Assembly: GCF_001754075.1 (NCBI RefSeq)
Contig: NZ_MIEH01000018.1
Span: forward strand, 186,001 to 250,000
Source of the DNA: Merdimonas faecis
GTDB lineage: Bacteria; Bacillota; Clostridia; Lachnospirales; Lachnospiraceae
DNA length: 64,000 nucleotides
Direction: 5' to 3'
Position 1 is the stretch's first letter. Every line of letters starts with the position of its first letter. The notes beneath the pieces are model-generated. The model saw only the letters and a list, made by a program, of their open reading frames with translations. It made no database searches and was not told the origin of the DNA. The position numbers and the translations under genes are program-made. Below, one piece after another: positions 27,177 through 34,820 of this stretch.

Positions 27177-27204
27177 GCATATTTTTCCTGCCTCTTCATA
27201 TACA
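27177..27204 (+). promoter_or_regulatory. Sigma-E promoter of the spoIIIA operon
   Basis: GCATATT (27177-27183) matches the sigma-E -35 consensus KMATATT fully. CATATACA (27197-27204) matches 6 of 8 of CATACANT. The spacer is 13 bases. The spoIIIA operon is a known sigma-E operon in B. subtilis. Transcription would start near 27211, which argues for the ATG at 27230 as start of spoIIIAA. Confidence 0.7.
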
Positions 27205-27229
27205 TGGAGATAAAGAGGTGGACAAAGAT

Positions 27230-28183
27230 ATGCGGGAAGATCAGATTTTACATGTGCTGCCGCGCGGTGTGCGTGGTCTGCTGACAGGAAAGAGGCTTAA
27301 ATATGAGTATCTGCAGGAGATAAGGCTTCGAACTGGGAAACCGCTTCTGTTGATTTATCAGGGGCGTGAGATGATGCTGCACAATCAGCGGGACCGCCCG
27401 TATCTGGTGACGGAGGCGGATATGCGGGAGACGCTGGAATATATCAGCAATTACTCTCTTTATGCCTATGAGCAGGAAATGAAGCAGGGATTTATTACAA
27501 TTGAAGGAGGACACAGAGTAGGAATGGCGGGACAGGTGATCCTGGAAGATGGACATGTGAAAAATCTGAAATATGTATCTTCCGTTAATGTGAGAATGTC
27601 TCATGAGGTGCAGGGGTGTGCGGACCGGATCTTTCCTTATCTTGTGCAGGAAAAGGAAATCTGCCATACACTTCTGGTATCACCTCCGAGATGTGGGAAA
27701 ACAACGCTTCTCCGGGATCTGATCCGTCAGATTTCAGATGGAAATGCCTGGATTTCCGGAAGGACGGTGGGGGTCGTGGACGAGCGTTCCGAGCTTGGTG
27801 GCTGCTGGCGCGGCGTGGCGCAGAATCATCTGGGGAAGCGTACCGATATTCTGGATGGCTGCCCCAAAGCCGAAGGGATGATGATGCTGATCCGGTCCAT
27901 GGGGCCGGAGGTGATAGCGGCAGATGAGATCGGCAGCCCGGAGGATGTACATGCCATGGAATATGCCATGCACTGCGGATGCAGGATTCTGGCGACGGTC
28001 CATGCCGGATCCATGGAGGAACTGAGGCGAAAGCCACTGCTGCAGCAGCTGGTCCGAAAGGGCAGCTTTGAGCGGTATGTACTGCTGGGAAACCAAAAAC
28101 GAGTTGGCCAGGTACAGGGCATATATGATGAGAGGGGGAGCCTTTTGTACCGGGAGGAATTGCCCGGCGAACAGGCATGTTAA
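27230..28183 (+). CDS. spoIIIAA: Stage III sporulation protein AA (ATPase)
   Basis: SpoIIIAA is a secretion-type ATPase thought to power the SpoIIIA-SpoIIQ channel between mother cell and forespore. Residues about 150-160 hold the Walker A PPRCGKTTLLRD; the Walker B region is VIAADEIGSPEDVHAMEYAMHCGCRILATVHAG. I chose the ATG at 27230 (317 residues): GAGGTGG lies 8 bases before it, and the frame upstream runs through the repeat element and the sigma-E promoter. A GTG at 27218 is less likely. It overlaps spoIIIAB by 7 bases. Confidence 0.93.
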   Translation: MREDQILHVLPRGVRGLLTGKRLKYEYLQEIRLRTGKPLLLIYQGREMMLHNQRDRPYLVTEADMRETLEYISNYSLYAYEQEMKQGFITIEGGHRVGMAGQVILEDGHVKNLKYVSSVNVRMSHEVQGCADRIFPYLVQEKEICHTLLVSPPRCGKTTLLRDLIRQISDGNAWISGRTVGVVDERSELGGCWRGVAQNHLGKRTDILDGCPKAEGMMMLIRSMGPEVIAADEIGSPEDVHAMEYAMHCGCRILATVHAGSMEELRRKPLLQQLVRKGSFERYVLLGNQKRVGQVQGIYDERGSLLYREELPGEQAC

Positions 28184-28695
28184 AGCTGGCAGGCAGTCTC
28201 CTGATCATCGGGGCTACTACGCTATGGGGTATGGCAGCGGCGGAACGGCTGCGGGAGCAATATGAGCAGATGCGCCTGTTACAGTCTCTTTTATATGCGC
28301 TGCGCAGTGAGATCCTGTATGCCAGATCTTATCTGGAGGAAGCTTTTGCGAAAATCGGCGAGTCGGCTCCAGAGCCTTACCGGGGATGGCTCCTTGGAAT
28401 GTCAGAGATAATGCGCCAAAAGTCAGGCGTTCCTTTCTGCCAGATCTGGAGCGGAGGAATACAAGAGTCTCTTCGGGAATCCGGGCTTGAACAAGAAGAG
28501 AAGGATAAACTGTCTGAGATAGGAAAAAGACTCGGCAATGCGGACATGGAAGCGCAGATCCGGTCTTTGGATCTGTATCTGGAGGAACTAAAGAAATCAA
28601 TGGAAGAGAAGAGGGAGGGGATGAAGACCAGGATCCGGCTGTGCCACTGCCTTGGCGTCATGAGCGGGATATTCCTCACCATCTTGCTGGTATAA
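28177..28695 (+). CDS. spoIIIAB: Stage III sporulation protein AB
   Basis: This 172-residue protein has an N-terminal membrane anchor (LAGSLLIIGATTLWGMAAAERL), a helical body (QMRLLQSLLYALRSEILYARSYLEEAF) and a C-terminal membrane helix (LCHCLGVMSGIFLTILLV). It is related to type II secretion protein F/GspF-like platform proteins and is required for sigma-G activity in the forespore. Its start overlaps spoIIIAA by 7 bases, so the two are coupled. Confidence 0.92.
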   Translation: MLKLAGSLLIIGATTLWGMAAAERLREQYEQMRLLQSLLYALRSEILYARSYLEEAFAKIGESAPEPYRGWLLGMSEIMRQKSGVPFCQIWSGGIQESLRESGLEQEEKDKLSEIGKRLGNADMEAQIRSLDLYLEELKKSMEEKREGMKTRIRLCHCLGVMSGIFLTILLV

Positions 28696-28743
28696 ATATT
28701 TTGCTGATGGAAATAGAAAATCAGCGGACAAGAGGAGGCATCC

Positions 28744-28938
28744 ATGGATATCAGTCTGTTATTTAAAATAGCGGCGGTAGGCATCCTGGTATCGATCCTG
28801 AGCCAGGTGCTGAAGCACAGCGGGAGAGAGGAGCAGGCATTTTTGACCAGCCTGGCAGGGCTTTTGCTGGTTCTGTTCTGGATTGTGCCGTACATCTATG
28901 ATCTGTTTGAGTCGATCCGGCGGCTGTTTTCACTGTAA
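28744..28938 (+). CDS. spoIIIAC: Stage III sporulation protein AC
   Basis: A 64-residue protein with two membrane helices (ISLLFKIAAVGILVSILSQVL and FLTSLAGLLLVLFWIVPYIYDLF), the complete family length. Together with SpoIIIAD it is part of the transmembrane channel complex. AAGAGGAGGCATCC precedes the ATG. It lies third in the operon. Confidence 0.92.
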   Translation: MDISLLFKIAAVGILVSILSQVLKHSGREEQAFLTSLAGLLLVLFWIVPYIYDLFESIRRLFSL

Positions 28939-28965
28939 AAGTGACAGAAAGGAAGGGGAAGGCAT

Positions 28966-29352
28966 ATGGATATGATGCAGATCGGAATCCTGGGAGTGGC
29001 AGGAGTCCTGCTGGCGGTTCAGTTCAAAAGCGGAAAATCCGAATATGGGATCTATCTTAGCGTGGCATTGAGTCTTTTCATTTTTCTGGCAGTCATCGGG
29101 CAGCTTTCGGTCATGGTGGACGCACTTTCGGTGATCGGAGAGTATATAAGGATGGACACGGCCTATATCAGTACGCTGATCAAAATGATCGGGATTACAT
29201 ATGTGGCGGAATTCTCCTCCGGGATCTGTAAGGATGCGGGATACCAGACCATAGCGGTGCAGATTGAAATATTCGGGAAGCTTATGATCCTGGTACTCAG
29301 TATGCCGATTCTTACAGCCCTACTTGACACAATCCGGGAATTTTTGTCATGA
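28966..29352 (+). CDS. spoIIIAD: Stage III sporulation protein AD
   Basis: A 128-residue membrane protein with three to four hydrophobic helices. Typical stretches are GIYLSVALSLFIFLAVIGQL, YISTLIKMIGITYVAEFSSGICKDAGYQTIAVQIEIFGKLMILVLSMPILTALLDTI. GGAAGGGGAAGG precedes the ATG. The stop overlaps spoIIIAE by 4 bases (ATGA). Confidence 0.93.
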   Translation: MDMMQIGILGVAGVLLAVQFKSGKSEYGIYLSVALSLFIFLAVIGQLSVMVDALSVIGEYIRMDTAYISTLIKMIGITYVAEFSSGICKDAGYQTIAVQIEIFGKLMILVLSMPILTALLDTIREFLS

Positions 29353-30590
29353 AAAGAAAAATGTGGAAAAAGGTAGGAAGAGCCCTGGCCGGACTATTGG
29401 GGCTGCTGGTATCTCTGTCCGTTTGTGTCTGGGGGCTTTGGACTCCGCTTCCCGTCCTGGCCGGAGATGCGGGGAAGGAAACGGGACAGACAGAGGAGAC
29501 AAAAGAGGAAGAAATTCAGGGGGCAGATGAAAGAGAGATACAGGAAGAAATCCTCTCCCGGTTTGACTTTGATGAAATTGACGCATCGTTAAAGGAATTA
29601 TTTCCGGAAGAACGCCTGGAGTTCCGGAGTGTGCTGGAGGACGTGCTTTCCGGAGACCTTACTCTGACGGCGGAGCTGTTCAATCAGCTGATAGCTGATC
29701 AGTTTACCTATGCGGTCCGCACCGGAAAGGATCAGCTGGTCCACATGCTGATGATTGCGTTGATCGCAGCAGTATTCAGCAACTTTTCCAAGGTTTTCCA
29801 GAGCAGGCAGCTATCGGAGATTAGTTTTTATGCGCTGTATCTTCTTATGATCGCACTGGCGCTGAATACCTTCTCGGCGGTGACAAAATGGGTCGAGAGC
29901 GGGATAGAGGCGCTGACATCTTTTATGGGTGTGTTCTGTCCTTTGTATTTTGCGGCAGTGGCAGTGGCAAAAGGCAGTGTGACGGCTGTGGCTTTTTATC
30001 AGCTGGTACTGTTTCTCATCTATCTGGTGGAGCTTTTGATCAGCAGTATCCTTCTGCCGGCAATCCATATTTATATGCTGGTCCGTGTGCTGAATGACCT
30101 GTCCCTGGAAGGGTATCTGACAAAGTTTGCGGAGCTGATCGAGCTATGCGTATCCTGGAGTCTGAAAACCCTGCTGGCATGCGTGGTGGGGATCAATGTG
30201 ATACAGGGGATGATCAGTCCTGCTATCGACTCTGTCAAAAGAAGCATCCTGACCCGGGGTGCGGAGGCGATCCCCGGAGTAGGCGACGCGCTGGGCGGCA
30301 TGGCGGAAGTAGCTGTGGGAACGGCGGTATTGGTAAAAAACGGGATTGGCATGACCGGTGCGCTGATCTGTGTATCGCTGTGTCTGGTGCCCCTGATCCA
30401 GGTGGCCTGTGTGGCACTTTTATATAAACTGGCGGCGGCAGTGATCCAGCCGGTGTCTGATCCCAGGATCACAGGCTGTGTGGAGACAGTGGGAGAAGGC
30501 GTAAGGCTTCTTATGCGGGTCGTCTTTACAACGGGGGTGCTGTTCCTTCTGACAGTAGCAGTAGTCTCCGCGGTTACAAGCAGCACATAG
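29349..30590 (+). CDS. spoIIIAE: Stage III sporulation protein AE
   Basis: The largest membrane component of the SpoIIIA complex: 413 residues, with a signal-like first helix (ALAGLLGLLVSLSVCVWGL), an acidic extracytoplasmic segment to about residue 120, and six to seven membrane helices after that. YLTKFAELIELCVSWSLKTLLACVVGINVIQGMISPAIDSVKRS and AIPGVGDALGGMAEVAVGTAVLVKNGIGMTG are family hallmarks. The ATGA overlap with spoIIIAD indicates translational coupling. Confidence 0.95.
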   Translation: MKRKMWKKVGRALAGLLGLLVSLSVCVWGLWTPLPVLAGDAGKETGQTEETKEEEIQGADEREIQEEILSRFDFDEIDASLKELFPEERLEFRSVLEDVLSGDLTLTAELFNQLIADQFTYAVRTGKDQLVHMLMIALIAAVFSNFSKVFQSRQLSEISFYALYLLMIALALNTFSAVTKWVESGIEALTSFMGVFCPLYFAAVAVAKGSVTAVAFYQLVLFLIYLVELLISSILLPAIHIYMLVRVLNDLSLEGYLTKFAELIELCVSWSLKTLLACVVGINVIQGMISPAIDSVKRSILTRGAEAIPGVGDALGGMAEVAVGTAVLVKNGIGMTGALICVSLCLVPLIQVACVALLYKLAAAVIQPVSDPRITGCVETVGEGVRLLMRVVFTTGVLFLLTVAVVSAVTSST

Positions 30591-30600
30591 GGAGGAAGAG

Positions 30601-30960
30601 ATGCTGGAGTATATTTATGAGTGGATTGGAAACATTGCATTTTATATGATCATGGTGACCGCGGTGCTCCATCTGCTGCCAAACTCAGACTACCAGAAAT
30701 ATATCCGTTTTTTTACAGGGCTGGTTCTGGTGATTCTTCTTGCAACCCCAATCCTGAAGATATTCGGTATGGAAAAGGACCTGGTGAATCTCTATGACAG
30801 CAGTGCATATCAGGAGCAGATGAAAAAGATCGAGGAATCCTCGGAATTTCTTAACAATATCGCTCCTATCGAAGAAACAGCCGGAGAGCCGCAGGATACG
30901 GAAGGGGATAGTGAAAAATCAGGACAGATCCAAGTGGAGGAGATAGAGATTGGGCAATAA
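30601..30960 (+). CDS. spoIIIAF: Stage III sporulation protein AF
   Basis: A 119-residue protein: two N-terminal membrane helices (IAFYMIMVTAVLHLLP and YIRFFTGLVLVILLATPILKIF) and a soluble charged C-terminal domain, here short compared with the B. subtilis protein of about 200 residues. GGGAGGAAGAG precedes the ATG. It overlaps spoIIIAG by 11 bases. Confidence 0.9.
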   Translation: MLEYIYEWIGNIAFYMIMVTAVLHLLPNSDYQKYIRFFTGLVLVILLATPILKIFGMEKDLVNLYDSSAYQEQMKKIEESSEFLNNIAPIEETAGEPQDTEGDSEKSGQIQVEEIEIGQ

Positions 30961-31579
30961 AAAGACGGGAGACTTTTTCGCAAAGTTTTCCATTAAAAAC
31001 ATCCGGAATCTAAAAAAAGATCAGCTTCTGATTCTGCTGCTTCTTGGAATCCTGCTGGTGGTGATCGCCATTCCCGTAGGAGGGGAGGACGAAGAGGCAG
31101 GAAGCGGAGCGGGCAGCGGGGTCCTGGAGAGCGGTTCTGGAGAAGGAGCCGCAGAAGGGACGGCAGGGAGCCAGGCGGAGTATGTGAAATATATGGAAGA
31201 AAAGCTTGCGGATACGCTGTCCCAGATCGAAGGAGCCGGAGAGGTAACGGTCATGATCACCCTGGAGTCGTCGGCGGAACGCATAGTGGAAAAAGATGAA
31301 ACCTATGAAGGAGAAACGGTAACGGAATCAGACAGTCAGGGGGGCAGCAGAGATACGGACCAGTCCAGCCGGGAGGAGACCACCGTTTACGCCCAGGGAG
31401 ACGGGCAGGACGGGACGCCCTATATCAGCAAAGAGTTAAGTCCGAAGATCGGGGGCGTGGTGGTGATCGCACCGGGCGGGGACAAAGCCCAGGTAAAACA
31501 GAATATAACCGAGGCGGTTGAGGCATTATTTGGAGTGGAATCGCATAAGATTAGGATAATGAAGAAGCATCAAACATGA
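30950..31579 (+). CDS. spoIIIAG: Stage III sporulation protein AG
   Basis: SpoIIIAG forms a large oligomeric ring in the space between the two membranes. A membrane helix (LLILLLLGILLVVIAIPV, about residues 25-43) is followed by a Gly/Ser/Glu-rich linker and the ring-building motif domain (VKYMEEKLADTLSQIEGAGEVTVMITLESS ... SPKIGGVVVIAPGGDKAQVKQNITEAVEALFGVESHKIRIMK). The start is a TTG at 30950, preceded by GGAGGAGATAGAGA inside spoIIIAF. 209 residues. Confidence 0.92.
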   Translation: MGNKKTGDFFAKFSIKNIRNLKKDQLLILLLLGILLVVIAIPVGGEDEEAGSGAGSGVLESGSGEGAAEGTAGSQAEYVKYMEEKLADTLSQIEGAGEVTVMITLESSAERIVEKDETYEGETVTESDSQGGSRDTDQSSREETTVYAQGDGQDGTPYISKELSPKIGGVVVIAPGGDKAQVKQNITEAVEALFGVESHKIRIMKKHQT

Positions 31580-31605
31580 CAGGGCAAAGAGCAGGAGGGT
31601 GAACA

Positions 31606-32241
31606 GTGAAAAAGATATTCAAGAAAAATCAGATCATCATTGCGGCGCTGGCGGTCATGATCGCGGCAGCAGGCTACCTGAACTATTCCGGACGGATCTT
31701 TCCGGCCGGGAATGATACGGAAGAAGCCAATGCAGATCTTTCAAACCAGGAACTTTTAGATATCTCAGAGGAGGATGTGACAGCGTCCACGGAGGATATT
31801 GAAAGCCAGGACAGTGAGGTCCAGGAAGACGGAAGCGTGGAAGGGACGCCAGGGGAGGCGGTGCTGACCAGTGGAGAGGCAAGCAGTGTGGTTGCGGAGG
31901 CAAAGGTGACCAGGGAGCAGGTGCGGGCCCAGAATAAAGAATCATTGATGGAGATCATTGACAATGAAAACCTAAGCGATGAACAGAAACAGGATGCAGT
32001 GAACCAGATGGTGGCGATGACTGATTATGCAGAGAAGGAAGCGGCTGCTGAGACCCTGCTTGCATCCAAGGGATTTACAGATGCAGTGGTAAGCATGACA
32101 GCGGATTCTGCAGACGTGGTGGTAGGCGCTTCAGAATTAAGCGAGGCCAACCTGGCTCAGATTGAGGATATCGTGACCAGAAAGACAGGAGTGGCGGCGC
32201 AGAATGTGGTCATTACTCCGGTAGGAGCCGAGGCAGAATAA
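31606..32241 (+). CDS. spoIIIAH: Stage III sporulation protein AH
   Basis: SpoIIIAH interacts with forespore SpoIIQ to form the trans-septal channel. A membrane anchor (IIIAALAVMIAAAGYLNYSG) leads into an acidic linker and the YscJ/FliF-like domain (TREQVRAQNKESLMEIIDNENLSDEQKQDAVNQMVAMTDYAEKEAAAETLLASKGFTDAVVSM). The start is GTG, with AGGAGGGTGA upstream. 211 residues. Last gene of the spoIIIA operon; no clear terminator follows before the prfC promoter. Confidence 0.94.
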   Translation: MKKIFKKNQIIIAALAVMIAAAGYLNYSGRIFPAGNDTEEANADLSNQELLDISEEDVTASTEDIESQDSEVQEDGSVEGTPGEAVLTSGEASSVVAEAKVTREQVRAQNKESLMEIIDNENLSDEQKQDAVNQMVAMTDYAEKEAAAETLLASKGFTDAVVSMTADSADVVVGASELSEANLAQIEDIVTRKTGVAAQNVVITPVGAEAE

Positions 32242-32250
32242 AAAATATAT

Positions 32251-32279
32251 TTGTGGATTCAGATTATGTATGATATACT
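32251..32279 (+). promoter_or_regulatory. Sigma-A promoter of prfC
   Basis: TTGTGG (32251-32256), a 17-base spacer and TATACT (32274-32279), 51 bases before prfC. Confidence 0.6.
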
Positions 32280-32329
32280 GACTAATAGCGCATTGATGCG
32301 GATATCATATATTAGGAGTGTTATCATAT

Positions 32330-33931
32330 ATGTCAGAGATCTCAAAGGAAGTAAAACAGCAGATCGCCAAGAGGAGAACATTTGCGATCATCTCCCATCC
32401 GGATGCAGGAAAGACGACCCTGACCGAGAAATTTCTGCTGTATGGCGGAGCCATCAACCAGGCCGGAAGCGTCAAGGGAAAGGCGACAGCCAGACATGCG
32501 GTATCAGACTGGATGGAAATCGAAAAAGAGAGAGGAATCTCCGTGACTTCTTCGGTCTTACAGTTCAATTATGACGGATATTGTATCAATATCCTGGATA
32601 CGCCCGGCCATCAGGACTTTTCTGAGGATACCTACCGGACGCTGATGGCCGCGGATTCCGCGGTGATGGTCATCGACGCGTCCAAGGGCGTGGAGGCGCA
32701 GACAAGAAAGCTGTTCAAGGTATGTACCATGCGCCATATCCCGATCTTTACCTTTATCAATAAGATGGACCGGGAGGCCATGGATACCTTTGAACTGCTG
32801 GATGATATTGAACAGGAGCTGGGAATTGCCACCTGTCCCATCAACTGGCCCATCGGCTCCGGAAAGGAATTCAGAGGCGTTTATGACCGGGAAGAAAAGA
32901 TGGTGGAAATCTTTTCCGGAACTCAAAAGGGGACGACACAGGGAGAGGTAAAAAAGGTGGCTCTTAATGACCCGGAGATTTCCTGGCTGATCTCAGACTC
33001 CCAGAAACTTCAGCTGGAAGAAGAGATCGAGCTTCAGGACGGAGCGGGAGCCGTCTTTGACCAGGAGCTGGTCAGCAAAGGAGAACTGTCTCCGGTATTT
33101 TTTGGTTCCGCGCTTACCAACTTCGGCGTGGAGACCTTTTTGCAGCATTTCTTAAAGATGACCACATCCCCGCTTCCAAGGATGTCGGACGCCGGCCCCA
33201 TCGACCCGATGGAGGAGCCGGATTTTTCTGCGTTCGTCTTTAAGATCCAGGCAAATATGAACAAGGCGCACCGGGACCGGATCGCATTTATGCGGATCTG
33301 CTCCGGAGAGTTTGAAGCCGGCATGGACGTGTGGCATATGCAGGGCGGTAAAAAAGTCCGTTTGTCCCAGCCGCAGCAGCTGATGGCAAGCGAGCGCAAG
33401 ATGATTGACAAGGCCTATGGCGGAGATATCATCGGTGTGTTTGATCCGGGAATCTTTTCCATCGGCGATACACTGACCACTTCTGCCAGACGGTTTGCCT
33501 ATGAAGGCATCCCTACTTTTGCGCCGGAGCACTTTGCCAGGGTGCGGCAGGTAGATACCATGAAGCGTAAACAGTTCATCAAGGGGATCAATCAGATTGC
33601 CCAGGAAGGCGCCATCCAGATATTCCAGGAGTTTAATACGGGAATGGAGGAGATCATCGTAGGCGTAGTGGGCGTGCTGCAGTTTGATGTTCTGAAATAC
33701 CGGCTGGAAAACGAATATAACGTGGAGATCCGGATGGACAGCCTTCCCTATGAATACATCCGCTGGATCGAAAGCAGCGGCACTGAGGTGGACAAGATCA
33801 ACGGCACCTCAGACATGAAGAAGGTAAAGGATTTAAAGGGACGTCCGCTCTTATTGTTCGTCAATGAGTGGAGCATCCGCATGACCGTGGAGCGCAACGA
33901 CAATCTGGTGCTGTCAGAGTTCGGACGCTAA
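32330..33931 (+). CDS. prfC: Peptide chain release factor 3
   Basis: RF3 is the GTPase that recycles RF1/RF2 after peptide release. G1 is SHPDAGKTTLTEK near residue 23, then ERGISVTSSVLQF (switch I), DTPGHQDFSEDTYRTL (G3) and NKMDREAMDTFELLDDIEQELGI (G4, followed by the RF3-specific helix). It is complete at 533 residues. I chose the ATG at 32330, 11 bases after AGGAG; a GTG at 32318 would add four residues. It stands alone at the place where accBC lies in B. subtilis. Confidence 0.94.
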   Translation: MSEISKEVKQQIAKRRTFAIISHPDAGKTTLTEKFLLYGGAINQAGSVKGKATARHAVSDWMEIEKERGISVTSSVLQFNYDGYCINILDTPGHQDFSEDTYRTLMAADSAVMVIDASKGVEAQTRKLFKVCTMRHIPIFTFINKMDREAMDTFELLDDIEQELGIATCPINWPIGSGKEFRGVYDREEKMVEIFSGTQKGTTQGEVKKVALNDPEISWLISDSQKLQLEEEIELQDGAGAVFDQELVSKGELSPVFFGSALTNFGVETFLQHFLKMTTSPLPRMSDAGPIDPMEEPDFSAFVFKIQANMNKAHRDRIAFMRICSGEFEAGMDVWHMQGGKKVRLSQPQQLMASERKMIDKAYGGDIIGVFDPGIFSIGDTLTTSARRFAYEGIPTFAPEHFARVRQVDTMKRKQFIKGINQIAQEGAIQIFQEFNTGMEEIIVGVVGVLQFDVLKYRLENEYNVEIRMDSLPYEYIRWIESSGTEVDKINGTSDMKKVKDLKGRPLLLFVNEWSIRMTVERNDNLVLSEFGR

Positions 33932-33959
33932 AGCGGGCCGTGAGAACAATAATTCCTAC

Positions 33960-33988
33960 TAGGCAAATCCTGATTAATTTGTTATAAT
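33960..33988 (+). promoter_or_regulatory. Extended -10 promoter of the yqhY-nusB operon
   Basis: TAGGCA (33960-33965), a 17-base spacer ending TGT, and TATAAT (33983-33988), giving an extended -10 (TGTTATAAT). Confidence 0.6.
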
Positions 33989-34024
33989 GAATAGAAGTGT
34001 AAGACCAGACAGGAGGTTTCCAAG

Positions 34025-34408
34025 ATGAGTAAAGATGAAAGAAACACATATACGATCCAGGCAGATGAAAGCCTTGGTGAAGTCAAGATCGCGGACGAAG
34101 TCGTCGCAATGATCGCAGGTCTTGCGGCAATGGAAGTAGAAGGCGTGGCGTCTATGGCGGGAAACGCTACCAGAGAGCTGATCAGCAAGCTTGGGATGAA
34201 GTCTCTTTCCAAGGGCGTGAAGGTGGACGTGCTGGAAGGCGTGGTAACAGTATCCCTGTCACTGAACCTGAAATATGGATACAGTATCAAAGAGATCACT
34301 ACCAAGGTACAGGAAAAGGTAAAGGCAGCCATTGAAAATATGACCGGGCTTGAGGTGGCGGATGTGAATATCCGTGTGGCCGGCGTGGAAGTTCCGGAGG
34401 AAGACTAA
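34025..34408 (+). CDS. yqhY: Asp23/Gls24 family protein (YqhY-like)
   Basis: A 127-residue Asp23/Gls24-family protein. The pattern GEVKIADEVVAMIAGLAAMEVEGVASMAG and YSIKEITTKVQEKVKAAIENMTGLEVADVNIRVAGV is typical. In B. subtilis the yqhY gene lies directly before nusB, as here, and has been linked to control of acetyl-CoA carboxylase; in this genome accBC is not adjacent. AGGAGG precedes the ATG. nusB starts on the base after its stop. Confidence 0.88.
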   Translation: MSKDERNTYTIQADESLGEVKIADEVVAMIAGLAAMEVEGVASMAGNATRELISKLGMKSLSKGVKVDVLEGVVTVSLSLNLKYGYSIKEITTKVQEKVKAAIENMTGLEVADVNIRVAGVEVPEED

Positions 34409-34807
34409 GTGAAAAGATCAGAATTACGTGAGCATATCTTTAAGATCCTGTTCGGGATAGAATTCCGTGACGGCGCCGAGTTTTCTGAACAGATCGGGAC
34501 CTATACAGAAGAGATGGAAGGCGCAGGTCCGCAGGAGCTTGAGTATGTGAAGACAAAGACAGAAAAGATCAAAGAGAAGATCCCTGAGATTGACGAACTG
34601 CTCAATTCCCATACCACGGGATGGAAAACCAGCCGTATGAATAAGGTGGATCTTACGATCTTAAGACTGGCGGTCTACGAGATGAAATGGGACGAGACAG
34701 TGCCGGTGGGCGTAGCCATCAATGAGGCAGTAGAGCTTGCAAAGAAATACAGCAGTGAAGAGGGTCCAGCATTTGTCAACGGCGTGCTTGCAAAGCTTGC
34801 AGATTGA
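34409..34807 (+). CDS. nusB: Transcription antitermination factor NusB
   Basis: NusB binds boxA RNA with NusE (S10) and supports rRNA transcription. The 132-residue protein begins KRSELREHIFKILFGIEF and contains TSRMNKVDLTILRLAVYEMKWDETVPVGVAINEAVELAKKYSSEEGPAFVNGVLAKL, the conserved C-terminal half. The start is a GTG immediately after the yqhY stop, with GGAGGAAGAC upstream. It is followed by xseA; folD, found between them in B. subtilis, is missing. Confidence 0.95.
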   Translation: MKRSELREHIFKILFGIEFRDGAEFSEQIGTYTEEMEGAGPQELEYVKTKTEKIKEKIPEIDELLNSHTTGWKTSRMNKVDLTILRLAVYEMKWDETVPVGVAINEAVELAKKYSSEEGPAFVNGVLAKLAD

Positions 34808-34820
34808 TCAGGAGTAAGCG

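Noticed and set aside
27125-27229. An upstream extension of spoIIIAA starting MRLGTYTFCKSVRPQ
   Set aside because: The frame is open only because it crosses the REP-like element and the sigma-E promoter. The same GTYTFxxSVRP peptide appears in frames across copy 1, so it is repeat translation, not protein.
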